Assembly: GCF_001296045.1 (NCBI RefSeq)
Contig: NZ_LJHS01000026.1
Coordinates: forward strand, 143,673-207,672
Length of the DNA: 64,000 bases
DNA from: Rhizobium sp. AAP43
GTDB lineage: Bacteria; Pseudomonadota; Alphaproteobacteria; Rhizobiales; Rhizobiaceae
Reading direction: 5' to 3'
A program made the translations under genes and the position numbers. Below are positions 26,721 through 35,957 of the stretch, one piece after another (the stretch's first letter is position 1; each line of letters begins with the position of its first letter). The notes beneath the pieces are model-generated. The model saw only the letters and a list, made by a program, of their open reading frames with translations. It was not told where the DNA came from and did not search any database.

Positions 26721-28271
26721 ATGAACAAGATCGACAAACCCGATGCCTTCGATCTCGACGCCATGCGCCGAGGTGTTGCTGATCGCGCCAGCGCGGCTTC
26801 GCCCCCCGAAGGCAAAGCCGAAATCAGCGATCTGGCGCGACAGATTGCCAGCCAATATGCGGTGGCGAATTACTCGCCTTCGATCGTCATTGGACAGCTT
26901 CGCTTTCTCGAATTCTTCGCACTCTTCGCCATAGCGCTGGGCGCCAACTACTTCGTTGCCGAAGATCCCGGCGGCCATTTCCTCGCCGGCCTTGCCACGG
27001 GTTCCGGCGGCGCGCTTCTGGCGCTTGTGCTGATGCAATTGTCGGACTGCTATCACGTCTCGATCCTGCGAGGTCCGATGCGCTCCATGGGGCGCGTTCT
27101 GGGCAGCTGGACCGTCGCCGTCGCCGTGCTTGCCCTTGCCAATCTGTTCTTTGCCCAGAACGATTCCGCGTTTCCAAGCGTCCTCTCCGCCTGGTATTTT
27201 ATCGGTGCCGGCTACTTGATCATTGAGCGCAATCTCATCGGGCTTGCGATCCGCCGCTGGGGTCGCAATGGCGTGATGGAACGGCGTGCGGTCATCGTCG
27301 GTGGGGGCAAACCGGCGAAAGATCTGATCCGGGCGCTCGAGCAGCAGCCGGAAAACGACATCCGCATTTGCGGCATCTTCGACGATCGCAATTCGGAGCG
27401 TTCACCCGACGTCGTGGCCGGATATCCGAAACTCGGAACTGTGGCCGAGCTCGTCGAATTCGCCCGCCTTGCCCATATCGATATGCTGGTGATCTCGCTG
27501 CCGCTGAGTGCCGAGGCGCGGATCATGCATCTCCTCAAAATGCTGTGGGTGCTTCCTGTCGATATCCGGCTTGCCGCGCATTCCAACAATCTGCGTTTCC
27601 GGCCGCGTGCCTATTCGCATGTCGGGGCCGTTCCCCTGCTCGACATTCTCGACAAGCCGATCCGGGACTGGGATTCGGTTGCCAAGCGCGCGTTCGACAT
27701 CTTCTTCAGCGTCCTGGCACTGATCCTGCTCTGGCCGGTGTTCATCGCCACCGCAATCGCGGTCAAGACGACGTCCAAGGGGCCGGTCCTGTTCGTGCAG
27801 AAGCGCCATGGCTTCAACAACGAGGTGATCAACGTCCTCAAGTTCCGTTCGATGTATACGGAGATGAGCGATCCTTCGGCAAAGCTTGCGGTGACCAAGA
27901 ACGATCCGCGCGTGACCCCTGTCGGCCGCTTCATCCGCAAGACATCGATCGACGAGTTGCCGCAGATCTTCAATGTGCTGCGGGGGGATCTCTCGCTCGT
28001 CGGGCCACGTCCGCACGCTGTCGCCGGGCAGACCCGCGACAAGACATTCGCCGAGATCGTCGAAGGCTATTTTGCCCGCCACCGCGTCAAACCCGGCGTG
28101 ACCGGCTGGGCGCAGATCAATGGCTGGCGTGGTGAAATCGACACCGATGACAAGATCAAGTTCCGCACGGCCTACGACCTCTATTACATCGAAAACTGGT
28201 CGCTGCTGTTCGATCTGAAAATCCTGTTCCTGACGCCGATCCGGCTTCTCAATACGGACAATGCCTATTGA
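26721..28271 (+). CDS. uppE: Polyprenyl-phosphate glycosylphosphotransferase, UppE-like initiating enzyme
   Basis: Inner-membrane phosphoglycosyltransferase that transfers hexose-1-phosphate to undecaprenyl phosphate, the first step of repeat-unit assembly. The 516-residue protein has the WcaJ/large PGT architecture: about four membrane helices (50-150), a CoA-binding-like Rossmann domain (VIVGGGKPAKDLIRALEQ, about 190-310), a re-entrant helix (about 325-350), and the catalytic bacterial sugar transferase domain with LKFRSMYTEM, KTSIDELPQIFNVLRGDLSLVGPRPHA and WAQINGWRGEIDT. ATG 26721 is preferred over GTG 26706. Same gene content as the UPP locus, whose uppE is essential for UPP in A. tumefaciens. 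Confidence 0.9.
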   Translation: MNKIDKPDAFDLDAMRRGVADRASAASPPEGKAEISDLARQIASQYAVANYSPSIVIGQLRFLEFFALFAIALGANYFVAEDPGGHFLAGLATGSGGALLALVLMQLSDCYHVSILRGPMRSMGRVLGSWTVAVAVLALANLFFAQNDSAFPSVLSAWYFIGAGYLIIERNLIGLAIRRWGRNGVMERRAVIVGGGKPAKDLIRALEQQPENDIRICGIFDDRNSERSPDVVAGYPKLGTVAELVEFARLAHIDMLVISLPLSAEARIMHLLKMLWVLPVDIRLAAHSNNLRFRPRAYSHVGAVPLLDILDKPIRDWDSVAKRAFDIFFSVLALILLWPVFIATAIAVKTTSKGPVLFVQKRHGFNNEVINVLKFRSMYTEMSDPSAKLAVTKNDPRVTPVGRFIRKTSIDELPQIFNVLRGDLSLVGPRPHAVAGQTRDKTFAEIVEGYFARHRVKPGVTGWAQINGWRGEIDTDDKIKFRTAYDLYYIENWSLLFDLKILFLTPIRLLNTDNAY

Positions 28272-29527
28272 ACTCGATCAGCGCCCCGTTTGGCGAGGCC
28301 CAGCCAGGTGCACGCCTCGTCAATCCGCAACTGGCCGCGATCCAGCTCGCCGGCTCGTGGCTGATGGCGCTGGGTGTCTTCCTTTCGGGCTTTGTCATAT
28401 CCGAGCCCGCCCCTTATGAACTTCTGATGGCCTGCCAGGTGGCGCTGTGGTTCCTCTTTGGTCTGAAGATCTCACGCGCCGTTGCCCCGCTCTTGGCCCT
28501 GCTGATGCTCTTCAATATTGGCGGCCTTCTGGCACTCACCATGCTTCGCGACATCCTGACCGAGCAGGTTCTCTATGTCGCCGTATCCATCTTCCTCGCG
28601 CTGACCGCCGTTTTCTATGCCGCCGCCATTGAAGACCGCCACCAGCGGCTGGCACTTATCTTCCGCGCCTGGGTCGCGGCTGGGATCATCACCGGCCTCC
28701 TCGGCATCCTCGGTTACTTCCACGCCTTCCCCGGCGCCGACGTCTTCACCCGCTACGACCGTGCCATGGGCGCCTTCCAGGATCCGAACGTCTTCGGGCC
28801 CTTCCTCGTCGTGCCGACGCTCTACCTCATGTATGGGCTACTGAAGGGCGGACTTGCCGGGGCCCTGCCCCGCGTCATCGGGCTGCTGGTGCTGACCCTG
28901 GCTGTCTTCCTCTCCTTTTCGCGCGCCGCCTGGGGCCTCTTCCTCTTCTGCGCCATCGCGCTTGTCTTCGTGATGCTGCTCAAGGAGCGGACCAATGCAT
29001 TCCGGCTGAAGATCCTCCTTCTGTCCCTCACCGCTGTCGGCGCCATGGTGGTGGCCCTGGTGATCGCGCTTCAATCCGACAAGGTGCGTGACCTGTTCGA
29101 AACGCGCGCGCAATTGGTGCAGGACTATGACGGTGGTCATCTCGGCCGATTCGAGCGCCATCGGGTTGGATTCGTGCTTGCGATGGAGCGGCCGCTTGGG
29201 ATTGGTCCGATGATGTTTGGTCGGATATTCCCGGAGGACGAACACAATATCTGGCTGAAATCCTTGATGACCTACGGCTGGGTCGGCTTCGTCTCCTATA
29301 TCTCGCTGGTGGTGTGGACCGTGGTCATGGGGTTCAGGCTCCTGCTCCACGATCGACCCTGGCAGCCCTATCTGATGATCGGCTGGATCGCGCTCCTCGG
29401 TCACATGCTGATCGGCACCGTGATCGATACGGATCATTGGCGGCACTTTTACCTGCTCCTGGGCATCGTCTGGGGTTGCGGCGCGCTTGAATGGCGGCAT
29501 CGACGTCAACGTCAGGTCCGCGTCTGA
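28268..29527 (+). CDS. O-antigen ligase/polymerase-like membrane protein (Wzy/WaaL type)
   Basis: A 419-residue polytopic protein with about 11 membrane segments and the large periplasmic loop typical of O-antigen ligases and Wzy polymerases (Wzy_C region, DGGHLGRFERHRVGF then GRIFPEDEHNIWLKSLMTYGWVG). In this locus it most likely polymerises repeat units. The start codon is TTG at 28268, inside a TTGA overlap with the uppE-like stop, which indicates translational coupling; no better ATG lies before the first helix. Last gene of the cluster. Confidence 0.85.
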   Translation: MNSISAPFGEAQPGARLVNPQLAAIQLAGSWLMALGVFLSGFVISEPAPYELLMACQVALWFLFGLKISRAVAPLLALLMLFNIGGLLALTMLRDILTEQVLYVAVSIFLALTAVFYAAAIEDRHQRLALIFRAWVAAGIITGLLGILGYFHAFPGADVFTRYDRAMGAFQDPNVFGPFLVVPTLYLMYGLLKGGLAGALPRVIGLLVLTLAVFLSFSRAAWGLFLFCAIALVFVMLLKERTNAFRLKILLLSLTAVGAMVVALVIALQSDKVRDLFETRAQLVQDYDGGHLGRFERHRVGFVLAMERPLGIGPMMFGRIFPEDEHNIWLKSLMTYGWVGFVSYISLVVWTVVMGFRLLLHDRPWQPYLMIGWIALLGHMLIGTVIDTDHWRHFYLLLGIVWGCGALEWRHRRQRQVRV

Positions 29528-29595
29528 ACCCACACCGCCGGAGCATTTTTGGACGACGTGATTGATTTCGCGTCGGACGACCTCATATTAGTAAA

Positions 29596-29889
29596 ATGGT
29601 AACACCCGCTCAGATACGCGCCGCCCGCGCCATGCTCGATATCACGATCGAGCGCCTCTCCTCCGAGAGCGGCATGGCGCCGCTTGTCATTCTGCAAATC
29701 GAATCGGGGGAAGGTGCAAGCACCATCGGGGGCGATCTGGAGACATTGCAAAAGGCTCTGGAACGCATGGGTGTGACCTTCCTTCGCTCCGGCGAGGCTG
29801 GCAGTGGTGGAGACGGTATTCGGCTGGCGTCCGTGCATGTCGAAGAAGGCATGCGGCCCGATGAGTTGACCGCCGCGAACGACGACTGA
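29596..29889 (+). CDS. Small HTH (XRE-like) DNA-binding protein
   Basis: A 97-residue protein with an N-terminal helix-turn-helix of XRE type: TPAQIRAARAMLDITIERLSS, then GMAPLVILQIESGEG, where the recognition helix would be. The C-terminal tail is short and acidic (ELTAANDD). Probably a DNA-binding regulator. It is 68 bp downstream of the UPP-like locus on the same strand and may regulate it or be independent; the sequence does not decide. Moderate confidence that it is expressed. Confidence 0.75.
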   Translation: MVTPAQIRAARAMLDITIERLSSESGMAPLVILQIESGEGASTIGGDLETLQKALERMGVTFLRSGEAGSGGDGIRLASVHVEEGMRPDELTAANDD

Positions 29890-29980
29890 GACCCGGCGAT
29901 TGGCATTCCGCCATATGGCAATGGAACAATATGTGCCCGGCAGCATTCACCGCCTGACAACGCAATCAGGAGATTTGGGA

Positions 29981-30130
29981 ATGCAGCGCAATAACGGGCT
30001 CTATCTGATCATCGGCGCACTCGTCGTCGCCGTCATTGGCCTCGGCATCTATGTCTATCAGGAGGAGTCTAAGCCCGATGGCGTCGAGCTGCGTATTGGC
30101 GAAGGCGGCGTTTCGATTGAAGAGAACTAA
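29981..30130 (+). CDS. Small single-pass membrane protein (49 aa)
   Basis: Starts MQRNNGLYLIIGALVVAV and has one membrane helix (about 7-26) followed by a short acidic tail (ELRIGEGGVSIEEN). The ribosome binding site CAGGAGA is well placed before ATG 29981, while the longer open frame from 29900 lacks one. Function unknown; similar small proteins occur in rhizobia. Confidence 0.7.
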   Translation: MQRNNGLYLIIGALVVAVIGLGIYVYQEESKPDGVELRIGEGGVSIEEN

Positions 30131-30144
30131 GCCCTTTGCGGCGT

Positions 30145-30163
30145 GACCTTTCAGGTCGGTTTT
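30145..30163 (+). terminator. Weak hairpin between convergent genes
   Basis: A 5-bp stem (GACCT with AGGTC, 3-base loop) followed by GGTTTTAT, 14 bp after the stop of the 49-residue protein. Short stem, so only a possible terminator. Confidence 0.35.
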
Positions 30164-31167
30164 ATAAAAACATCGTAGAATGACCTGGGGGCGCTAACGG
30201 CGCCCTCAAGCATATAGGCCTGCCTCTTGGCCTTTCCGGCCGAGGCCTTGATTGGCAACCCGTGATCCAATCCATCAACCTCATGATAGTCGAGGACGAC
30301 CCGGCCTGACGCATCCTTCCAGCTCATGACTTTCCCGTGGACAAGCGGACGGGTGGTCGCCCCCTCTTCCGAAAGACCAATGACATCGAGCCACTGCACA
30401 AGACTTGCGCGCCCGTTGGCGGGTGCAACGACCTTGTCACTATTGCCATGCCAGATGGACATCGCCGGATGCCTGTAATTCGATTCGCTGCGTGCAGCCC
30501 GCACCAGATCACCCCATTCGCTGGGTGTCCGCTCCACGCCTGAGCGCATGACCCTCAGCGCCGTCATGGCATCACGCGCTGCGCCATATGGAAGGCCAGC
30601 CACCAGTTGGCCCGCTCGGAAAAGTTCGGGATAAGCGACCAGCAAAGCCGCCGCCATGGCGGCCCCCGCCGACAGGCCGTGAATGAATATCCGATTTGGC
30701 GGAATACGATGTTTCGTGACGCAGTGTTGGATCATCTGTCGGATTGACCCGACCTCGCCGCGATCCCTGGCGACAGCACTCGGCCGGAACCAGTTGAAAC
30801 AAAGGTTGGAATTGTTCTGACTGCGCTGCTCTGGATAAAGCAGCATCAAGTGCTTGTCGCGTGCCAGACGTGCCCAGCCACTGCCCCTGTGATAATCGCT
30901 GGCAGTCTGCAGGCAGCCATGCAACACAACCACAAGCGCCTTCGGTGGCTGGGCTGTCGAGGGCACGAACTGCAGCATGCGCAAACGTCCCGGATTGCTG
31001 CCGAAGGCTGAAACTTCCACCAGTTCCTGAATTTTGGGGCGAACACTTGCTCGGGCTCGTTTGCGCGGCGGTGTAATGGCAAACGGAAACGCGCCCTTCA
31101 TGGTTTTGCGCAGGCGCCGCTGGCCCTTCAAGAACAGCGAAAGCGGTGTCGACATCTTGAAGCGCAT
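30151..31167 (-). CDS. PHB depolymerase-family esterase
   Basis: An alpha/beta hydrolase of 338 residues of the poly(3-hydroxybutyrate) depolymerase/LpqC-type esterase family. The lipase-like nucleophile elbow is HGLSAGAAMA (Ser about 160-165), the oxyanion region is VVLHGCLQTASDY, and the catalytic His is likely in DGLDHGLPI. The N-terminus is basic with KGQRRLRKTMKGAF and no clear signal peptide, so it may act inside the cell. Substrate could be PHB oligomers or other esters. Lies downstream of tRNA-Pro on the same strand. Confidence 0.82.
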   Translation of the reverse strand: MRFKMSTPLSLFLKGQRRLRKTMKGAFPFAITPPRKRARASVRPKIQELVEVSAFGSNPGRLRMLQFVPSTAQPPKALVVVLHGCLQTASDYHRGSGWARLARDKHLMLLYPEQRSQNNSNLCFNWFRPSAVARDRGEVGSIRQMIQHCVTKHRIPPNRIFIHGLSAGAAMAAALLVAYPELFRAGQLVAGLPYGAARDAMTALRVMRSGVERTPSEWGDLVRAARSESNYRHPAMSIWHGNSDKVVAPANGRASLVQWLDVIGLSEEGATTRPLVHGKVMSWKDASGRVVLDYHEVDGLDHGLPIKASAGKAKRQAYMLEGAVSAPRSFYDVFIKPT

Positions 31168-31283
31168 GAAAACCCCACTGGTTCCTGTCGAAAGACAAGA
31201 TAGTGCTGCAATGCAGCATTCCTAGGACGGGATTGCTCAGTCATCCATTATTCGTCACATCAAGGCAAGAAACCCTAGGACGA

Positions 31284-31317
31284 AAAAGGCCGCTCGACAT
31301 ATGTCGAGCGGCCTTTT
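31284..31317. terminator. Perfect 34-bp palindrome, terminator of tRNA-Pro
   Basis: AAAAGGCCGCTCGACAT followed directly by its exact reverse complement, ending in TTTT on both strands. It is 47 bp beyond the 3' end of tRNA-Pro on the minus strand and would terminate that transcript; being symmetrical, it can act in either direction. Confidence 0.8.
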
Positions 31318-31363
31318 GAACCTAAGGAAGCGACCTCTACGACCGCCTCAAAGTCCAAATATC

Positions 31364-31437
<74 letters not shown>

Positions 31438-31552
31438 TCATCTTGCAGTGGGAGCACGCTCCCAACCGGCCCGAAGGCAAGTTTCCTTTAGACAGTCAGT
31501 CATTCGCGCGCAAGGGGAAACTCCGAGCTCGCAGAATTTTCCGCAGCCGACA

Positions 31553-31978
31553 TCAACGTGGGCGCTTGATCAGGGTTTGCATCTCGACGAAACGGCGTCG
31601 GTCTTCGAGGTCTTCACTGTCGGATGCGTAGCACGTGCTGTCAGCGCAGAAGCGCAGGATTTCCAGCTTCCCGGCATTCTCGGTGAACTGGCATTCGATC
31701 TCGTCCGTGATGTCGCCCGGCTCGGCATCCATCCGGGTCGAGTATGTCATGCGGGCGCCCGGCGGATCGAGGTCGGGGAATGCCTGGACGATTCCGACTT
31801 TGATTGTATCGACCATCAACAGGCTCTTGGCGATAAAGGTGCAAGCCTCTTCAACCTTGGCTGCCGCATCACCCTGAGATGCGGCCCCTGCTGCGGGCTG
31901 GGCCTTGGTCTGCGCGAAGGCCGGGCCAGCTGCAATGGGACTGGCAAGAACGAGTGCGAGGGCAAGAATATGTTTCAT
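31553..31978 (-). CDS. Secreted protein, function unknown
   Basis: A predicted exported protein of 141 residues: signal peptide MKHILALALVLASPIAAG with cleavage near AFAQ, then an Ala/Gln-rich linker and a compact domain with four Cys (EEACTFIAK, EIECQFTEN, LRFCADSTCYA) likely to form disulfides in the periplasm. I do not recognise a family. ATG 31978 is chosen because it begins the signal peptide; the frame stays open into a tandem repeat upstream, which argues against the longer form. It is downstream of the merR-like gene on the same strand with a 116-bp gap. Confidence 0.72.
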   Translation of the reverse strand: MKHILALALVLASPIAAGPAFAQTKAQPAAGAASQGDAAAKVEEACTFIAKSLLMVDTIKVGIVQAFPDLDPPGARMTYSTRMDAEPGDITDEIECQFTENAGKLEILRFCADSTCYASDSEDLEDRRRFVEMQTLIKRPR

Positions 31979-31988
31979 GGGAACCTTC

Positions 31989-32038
31989 CACGTCGGTGTG
32001 ACTGCCACCGAACCACGTCGGTGTGACTGCCACCGAAC
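31989..32038. repeat. Two perfect tandem copies of a 25-bp repeat
   Basis: A 25-bp unit containing CGGTGTGACTGCCACCG occurs twice without any gap (31989-32013 and 32014-32038), identical in all positions. Each unit contains an inverted repeat CGGTG-N7-CACCG. It lies in the leader/promoter of the secreted-protein gene (minus strand), 11 bp upstream of its start codon. Confidence 0.95.
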
Positions 32039-32094
32039 GCGGATCGAGCCATCACGGTTCCCCGATAAATCTCCTCACGGCGCTTTCCCCGAAT

Positions 32095-32631
32095 CTACCG
32101 GACCTGATCCAGCAGTCGCTTGCATTCGAGCAGATCAAACAGTGCCTCCTGAAGAAGGGCGCGGTCTTCCTTGCCGACACTGCCCTTGCCCACACTGATC
32201 TCTGGCGCATCGTCCCCGCCGCCGCCAAAGTTGAAGAAGCGGCCGCTTGCCTTGACCTTCGGTCGTCCGAGGACCTGATCGTCATCCAGGCCAACCTTCG
32301 GTTCCTCGACCTTGGCCGCACTGGCGGCCACCAAGGCCTCCATGGTGGCCACATCGCCAGTAGCAACCGCCATGACGAACTTGTTGCCATTGGTCTTGAG
32401 GAGCTTCTGGACGCCCTTGATCGTATAGCCCTGATCATAGAGCAGATGTCGGATACCCTTCAGCAACTCGATGTCGTCGGGACGGTAGTAGCGCCGTCCA
32501 CCGCCGCGCTTGAGGGGCTTCACCTGAGGAAAACGGGTCTCCCAAAAACGCAGGACATGCTGGGGCAGATCGAGATCGTCCGCGACCTCGCTGATCGTGC
32601 GGAAAGCATCGGGGCTTTTGTCCAGTTGCAT
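32095..32631 (-). CDS. MerR-family transcriptional regulator
   Basis: A 178-residue regulator with an N-terminal MerR winged HTH ([25 protein letters not shown], then [36 protein letters not shown], about 10-80) and a low-complexity C-terminal region with Val/Lys/Gly runs instead of a metal-binding site. This gene type sits beside ihfA throughout Rhizobiales; its target is not known to me. Gap to ihfA is 118 bp. Confidence 0.88.
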   Translation of the reverse strand: MQLDKSPDAFRTISEVADDLDLPQHVLRFWETRFPQVKPLKRGGGRRYYRPDDIELLKGIRHLLYDQGYTIKGVQKLLKTNGNKFVMAVATGDVATMEALVAASAAKVEEPKVGLDDDQVLGRPKVKASGRFFNFGGGGDDAPEISVGKGSVGKEDRALLQEALFDLLECKRLLDQVR

Positions 32632-32749
32632 CGAAGCACTCCTCGCTCATCGCACCCAAGACGCGATTCGCCCATATTTCAACGGTTTGCGAGGTCTTAT
32701 TCAACTGGGCGGGCGAAGGAAATGCGCCCGTTCCACCGCTTTTGCGTCT

Positions 32750-33088
32750 TCAAGCGGCCGGATTGACCGGCTTCTGCTTCGACTTGCGGGAGATATGCGC
32801 CCGCAAGATGCGCTGCTTCAGGACATTGGACGCCTTGAAAGTCATGACCCGACGAGGCGAGATCGGCACTTCCTCACCGGTCTTCGGATTACGGCCAACG
32901 CGCTCGTTCTTGCTGCGAACCTGGAAGGTCGCGAAAGACGAAAGCTTCACCGATTCCCCTCTGACGATCGCATTGCAGATCTCATCGATAACGGTTTCGA
33001 CCAATTCGGCCGATTCGGTCCGCGAGAGACCAACCTTGCGAAAAACCGATTCCGCCAAGTCTGCACGCGTCACTGTCTTCCCGGCCAT
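32750..33088 (-). CDS. ihfA: Integration host factor subunit alpha
   Basis: DNA-bending histone-like protein that works as a heterodimer with IhfB in recombination, replication and transcription. The 112-residue sequence shows [22 protein letters not shown], the [26 protein letters not shown] arm with the intercalating Pro, and [11 protein letters not shown]. It is part of the yceD-plsX-fabH-ihfA-merR series, about 105 bp downstream of fabH. Confidence 0.95.
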   Translation of the reverse strand: MAGKTVTRADLAESVFRKVGLSRTESAELVETVIDEICNAIVRGESVKLSSFATFQVRSKNERVGRNPKTGEEVPISPRRVMTFKASNVLKQRILRAHISRKSKQKPVNPAA

Positions 33089-33192
33089 GATCGTCGCCCG
33101 CCTAAACCAATGAACTTGTTGAATACGCAGAGACTATTGCCCTTGTGGGCGGCGGTCAAGCTCTTGTTGAGACGCAATTCGGTGGCAATTCC

Positions 33193-34164
33193 TTACCAGC
33201 GCACCAGGACGGCACCCCAGGTGAAGCCGCCGCCCATGGCTTCGAGCATGACGAGGTCGCCCTTCTTGATCCGTCCGTCGCCGGCAGCAACCGCGAGCGC
33301 GAGCGGAATCGAAGCGGCCGACGTGTTCCCGTGCTTGTCGACCGTGATCACGACCTTCTCGTCGGGTATGCCAAGTTTCTTCGCCGAACCGTCGATGATG
33401 CGCTTGTTGGCCTGGTGTGGCACGAGCCAGTCGATATCGTCGGCCGTCGTTCCCGTCGCAGCAAAAGCCGCCTCAATGACGTCGGTGATCATGCCGACCG
33501 CATGTTTGAAGACCTCGCGGCCCTCCATGCGCAGATGGCCGACCGTGCCAGTGGTCGACGGACCGCCATCGACATAGAGCTTCTCGCGATGCACGCCGTC
33601 GGAGCGCAGGTTCGACGTCAGAACGCCGCGATCGGCAACCGTCCCCTCGCCTGCCTGGGCCTCCAGGATGAGAGCTCCCGCGCCGTCACCGAAGAGGACA
33701 CAGGTCGTGCGGTCGGTCCAGTCGAGAATACGCGAAAAGGTCTCGGCGCCGATGACGAGCACGCGCTTGGCCATGCCGCCTCTGATGTAGAGGTCAGCCG
33801 TCGCCATCGCGTAGACGAAGCCGGAGCAGACGGCTTGAACGTCGAAGGCAAAGCCATGATGCATGCCAAGGCGGTTCTGGATGTTGACGGCTGTGGCCGG
33901 AAAAGTGTTGTCGGGGGTCGAGGTCGCGCAGATGATGAGATCGATATCACCAGCCGTCAGACCGGCCCGGTCGAGCGCCTGCTGTGCGGCTTCAGCGCCG
34001 AGGGATGCCGTGGTCTCTCCCTCGCCTGCGATATGACGCTGGCGGATGCCGGTGCGCTGGACGATCCATTCGTCCGAAGTCTCGACCATGCTTTCAAGGT
34101 CTTTGTTGGTCACAACGCGCTTCGGAAGCGCCGCTCCGAAACCACAAACAACAGAACGGATCAT
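33193..34164 (-). CDS. fabH: 3-oxoacyl-ACP synthase III (KAS III)
   Basis: Starts fatty-acid synthesis by condensing acetyl-CoA with malonyl-ACP. The 323-residue protein has the full Cys-His-Asn triad: Cys in [11 protein letters not shown] (about 113), His in [11 protein letters not shown] (about 250) and Asn in [11 protein letters not shown] (about 280). Lies 19 bp downstream of plsX in the same orientation, so co-transcribed. Confidence 0.97.
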   Translation of the reverse strand: MIRSVVCGFGAALPKRVVTNKDLESMVETSDEWIVQRTGIRQRHIAGEGETTASLGAEAAQQALDRAGLTAGDIDLIICATSTPDNTFPATAVNIQNRLGMHHGFAFDVQAVCSGFVYAMATADLYIRGGMAKRVLVIGAETFSRILDWTDRTTCVLFGDGAGALILEAQAGEGTVADRGVLTSNLRSDGVHREKLYVDGGPSTTGTVGHLRMEGREVFKHAVGMITDVIEAAFAATGTTADDIDWLVPHQANKRIIDGSAKKLGIPDEKVVITVDKHGNTSAASIPLALAVAAGDGRIKKGDLVMLEAMGGGFTWGAVLVRW

Positions 34165-34183
34165 TGATTATTCCTAACTGACA

Positions 34184-35230
34184 TCAGGCCGCTTCGGGGC
34201 CAGCGGGCGAAGGAAGCCGCGCGTGATATTTCTTCAGGTCGTTTTCGATCTTCTGGGTCAGACCGTTGCGCACCATGTCGTAGCCGACATCAACCGCTGC
34301 GGCGAAACCTTCCGCATCGGTGCCGCCGTGGCTCTTGATGACCACGCCGTTCAATCCAAGGAACACGCCGCCATTGACCTTGCGCGGATCCATCTTCTCA
34401 CGCAGGCGGTCGAAAGCCCCCTTGGCAAGCAGGTAGCCAAGCTTTGCCATCCAGGTGCGCGACATGGCTGCGCGCAAATATTCGGCAATCTGCTTGGCCG
34501 TCCCCTCGGCCGTCTTCAGGGCGATATTGCCGGTGAAGCCCTCGGTGACGACGACGTCGACCGTACCCTTGCCGAGATCATCCCCTTCGACAAAGCCGTA
34601 GTAATCGATCGTATCGAGGCCCGCTTCCCGGATCAGGCGCCCCGCTTCCTTGACGTCTTCCTGGCCCTTGATCTCTTCCACCCCGACGTTGAGCAAGCCA
34701 ACCATCGGTTTTTCAATATCGAAGAGAGCCCGGGCCATGGCGCCGCCCATGACGGCGAAGTCGAGCAATTGCTGCGCATCCGCGCCGATGCCGGCACCGA
34801 CGTCGAGCACGATGCTTTCGCCAGACAGCGTCGGCCAGATGGCAGCAATCGCCGGCCGTTCAATTGTCGCCATGGTGCGCAGGCAGAACTTCGCCATCGC
34901 CATCAGCGCGCCGGTATTGCCGGCAGACACCACGACATCTGCCTGGCCGGACTTTACCGCTTCGATCGACCGCCACATGCTCGAGACATAGCGACCACGA
35001 CGCAGGGCCTGACTCGGCTTCTCGTCCATGCCGACGGACACTTCGCAGTGATGAAAGACGGATTTTTCTTTGAGCTTCGGGAACTGAGCCAGGATCGGCT
35101 CGCAGCGCTCCTGCTGCCCGAAGATGAGGAAGGTCGTATCCGGATGACGCTCCAGCGCCTTTGCGGCTCCAGGGATAACCACTTCAGGACCGAAGTCGCC
35201 GCCCATCGCGTCGATAGCAATTCTGATCAC
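34184..35230 (-). CDS. plsX: Phosphate acyltransferase PlsX
   Basis: Makes acyl-phosphate from acyl-ACP, the first step of the PlsX/PlsY route to phosphatidic acid. 348 residues with the family start [21 protein letters not shown] and conserved [27 protein letters not shown] and [22 protein letters not shown]. Peripheral membrane enzyme. Upstream of fabH and downstream of yceD; the rpmF gene often present between yceD and plsX in gammaproteobacteria is not here, as usual for Rhizobiales. Confidence 0.97.
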   Translation of the reverse strand: MIRIAIDAMGGDFGPEVVIPGAAKALERHPDTTFLIFGQQERCEPILAQFPKLKEKSVFHHCEVSVGMDEKPSQALRRGRYVSSMWRSIEAVKSGQADVVVSAGNTGALMAMAKFCLRTMATIERPAIAAIWPTLSGESIVLDVGAGIGADAQQLLDFAVMGGAMARALFDIEKPMVGLLNVGVEEIKGQEDVKEAGRLIREAGLDTIDYYGFVEGDDLGKGTVDVVVTEGFTGNIALKTAEGTAKQIAEYLRAAMSRTWMAKLGYLLAKGAFDRLREKMDPRKVNGGVFLGLNGVVIKSHGGTDAEGFAAAVDVGYDMVRNGLTQKIENDLKKYHARLPSPAGPEAA

Positions 35231-35330
35231 TTAAACCTGACCCTTCCTGATCGCTGGTCAGCGAAATTTCGGTCAAAATACCGCTTTTCATTCCGCGCAC
35301 AACCCACCCAGAGGCGCAGATGGGGGATGA

Positions 35331-35897
35331 TCAATCCTTTTTCCAGTCCTTCAAAGCGGCAAAGGACGAGGGTTTGCCGTCATCTTCCGGCTTGCTCTCG
35401 ATGTGACTGGTAAAGGTCGCGCCTTCCTTCTTCGGGTAAGGGTCGATGTCAAGCGCTGCAAATTCAGCAATCAAAGCGCCCGCATCGATCGTGTCGCCAA
35501 CAAAAGACTCCGGCAGATCCGGCCCATCCGGATCGAGCACCATTTCACCAGCGCCGTCTAGCACGATCCGCGCCAGCTTCGAGCCTTCCGGCACGAAAAT
35601 CTGGTCTATTTCCTGTTCGATCGTCGAGGTGATCGGCTCGAGCGTCACAACGCAAGCCTGAACGATCTCGCCGGAGACATGCCCCTTGATGCGAATACCG
35701 TCCTTCTTCCATCGCGCAATCTGGAGATCGGCAGAGAGGCTGTTGACGGCTTCCACTTTCCAGACCTCGGCCAGGCTTGCGCATTCGCGCGTGTCTGCCT
35801 CGACATGAACCTGGATGGGATTGGCCGAGACGTGGCCGACCTTGACCAGGTAGCTGAACTCGGGCTTCTCGATCGCGTTTTTCGTCATCTCGTTCAT
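35331..35897 (-). CDS. YceD family (DUF177) protein
   Basis: A 188-residue cytoplasmic protein of the DUF177/YceD family, linked to ribosome or 23S rRNA metabolism in other bacteria and plants. The family Cys motif is represented by VQACVVTLEPI, and the acidic middle DPDGPDLPESFVGDTIDAGALIAEFAALDIDPYPK is typical. It sits upstream of plsX as in many bacteria. Start at 35897 is the first ATG of the frame and has GGATGA upstream. Confidence 0.88.
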   Translation of the reverse strand: MNEMTKNAIEKPEFSYLVKVGHVSANPIQVHVEADTRECASLAEVWKVEAVNSLSADLQIARWKKDGIRIKGHVSGEIVQACVVTLEPITSTIEQEIDQIFVPEGSKLARIVLDGAGEMVLDPDGPDLPESFVGDTIDAGALIAEFAALDIDPYPKKEGATFTSHIESKPEDDGKPSSFAALKDWKKD

Positions 35898-35957
35898 CCT
35901 TTCCTGCCAGGAGGCGCACGACCAAGGTTAGGCGGCGGCTTCTCTCGGCGGTCATAT

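Noticed and set aside
31989..32038. CRISPR-like repeat
   Set aside because: Only two units with no spacer between them and no cas genes; it is a tandem duplication.
33145..34167. 340-codon plus-strand ORF opposite fabH
   Set aside because: Antisense shadow of a certain gene, no motif.
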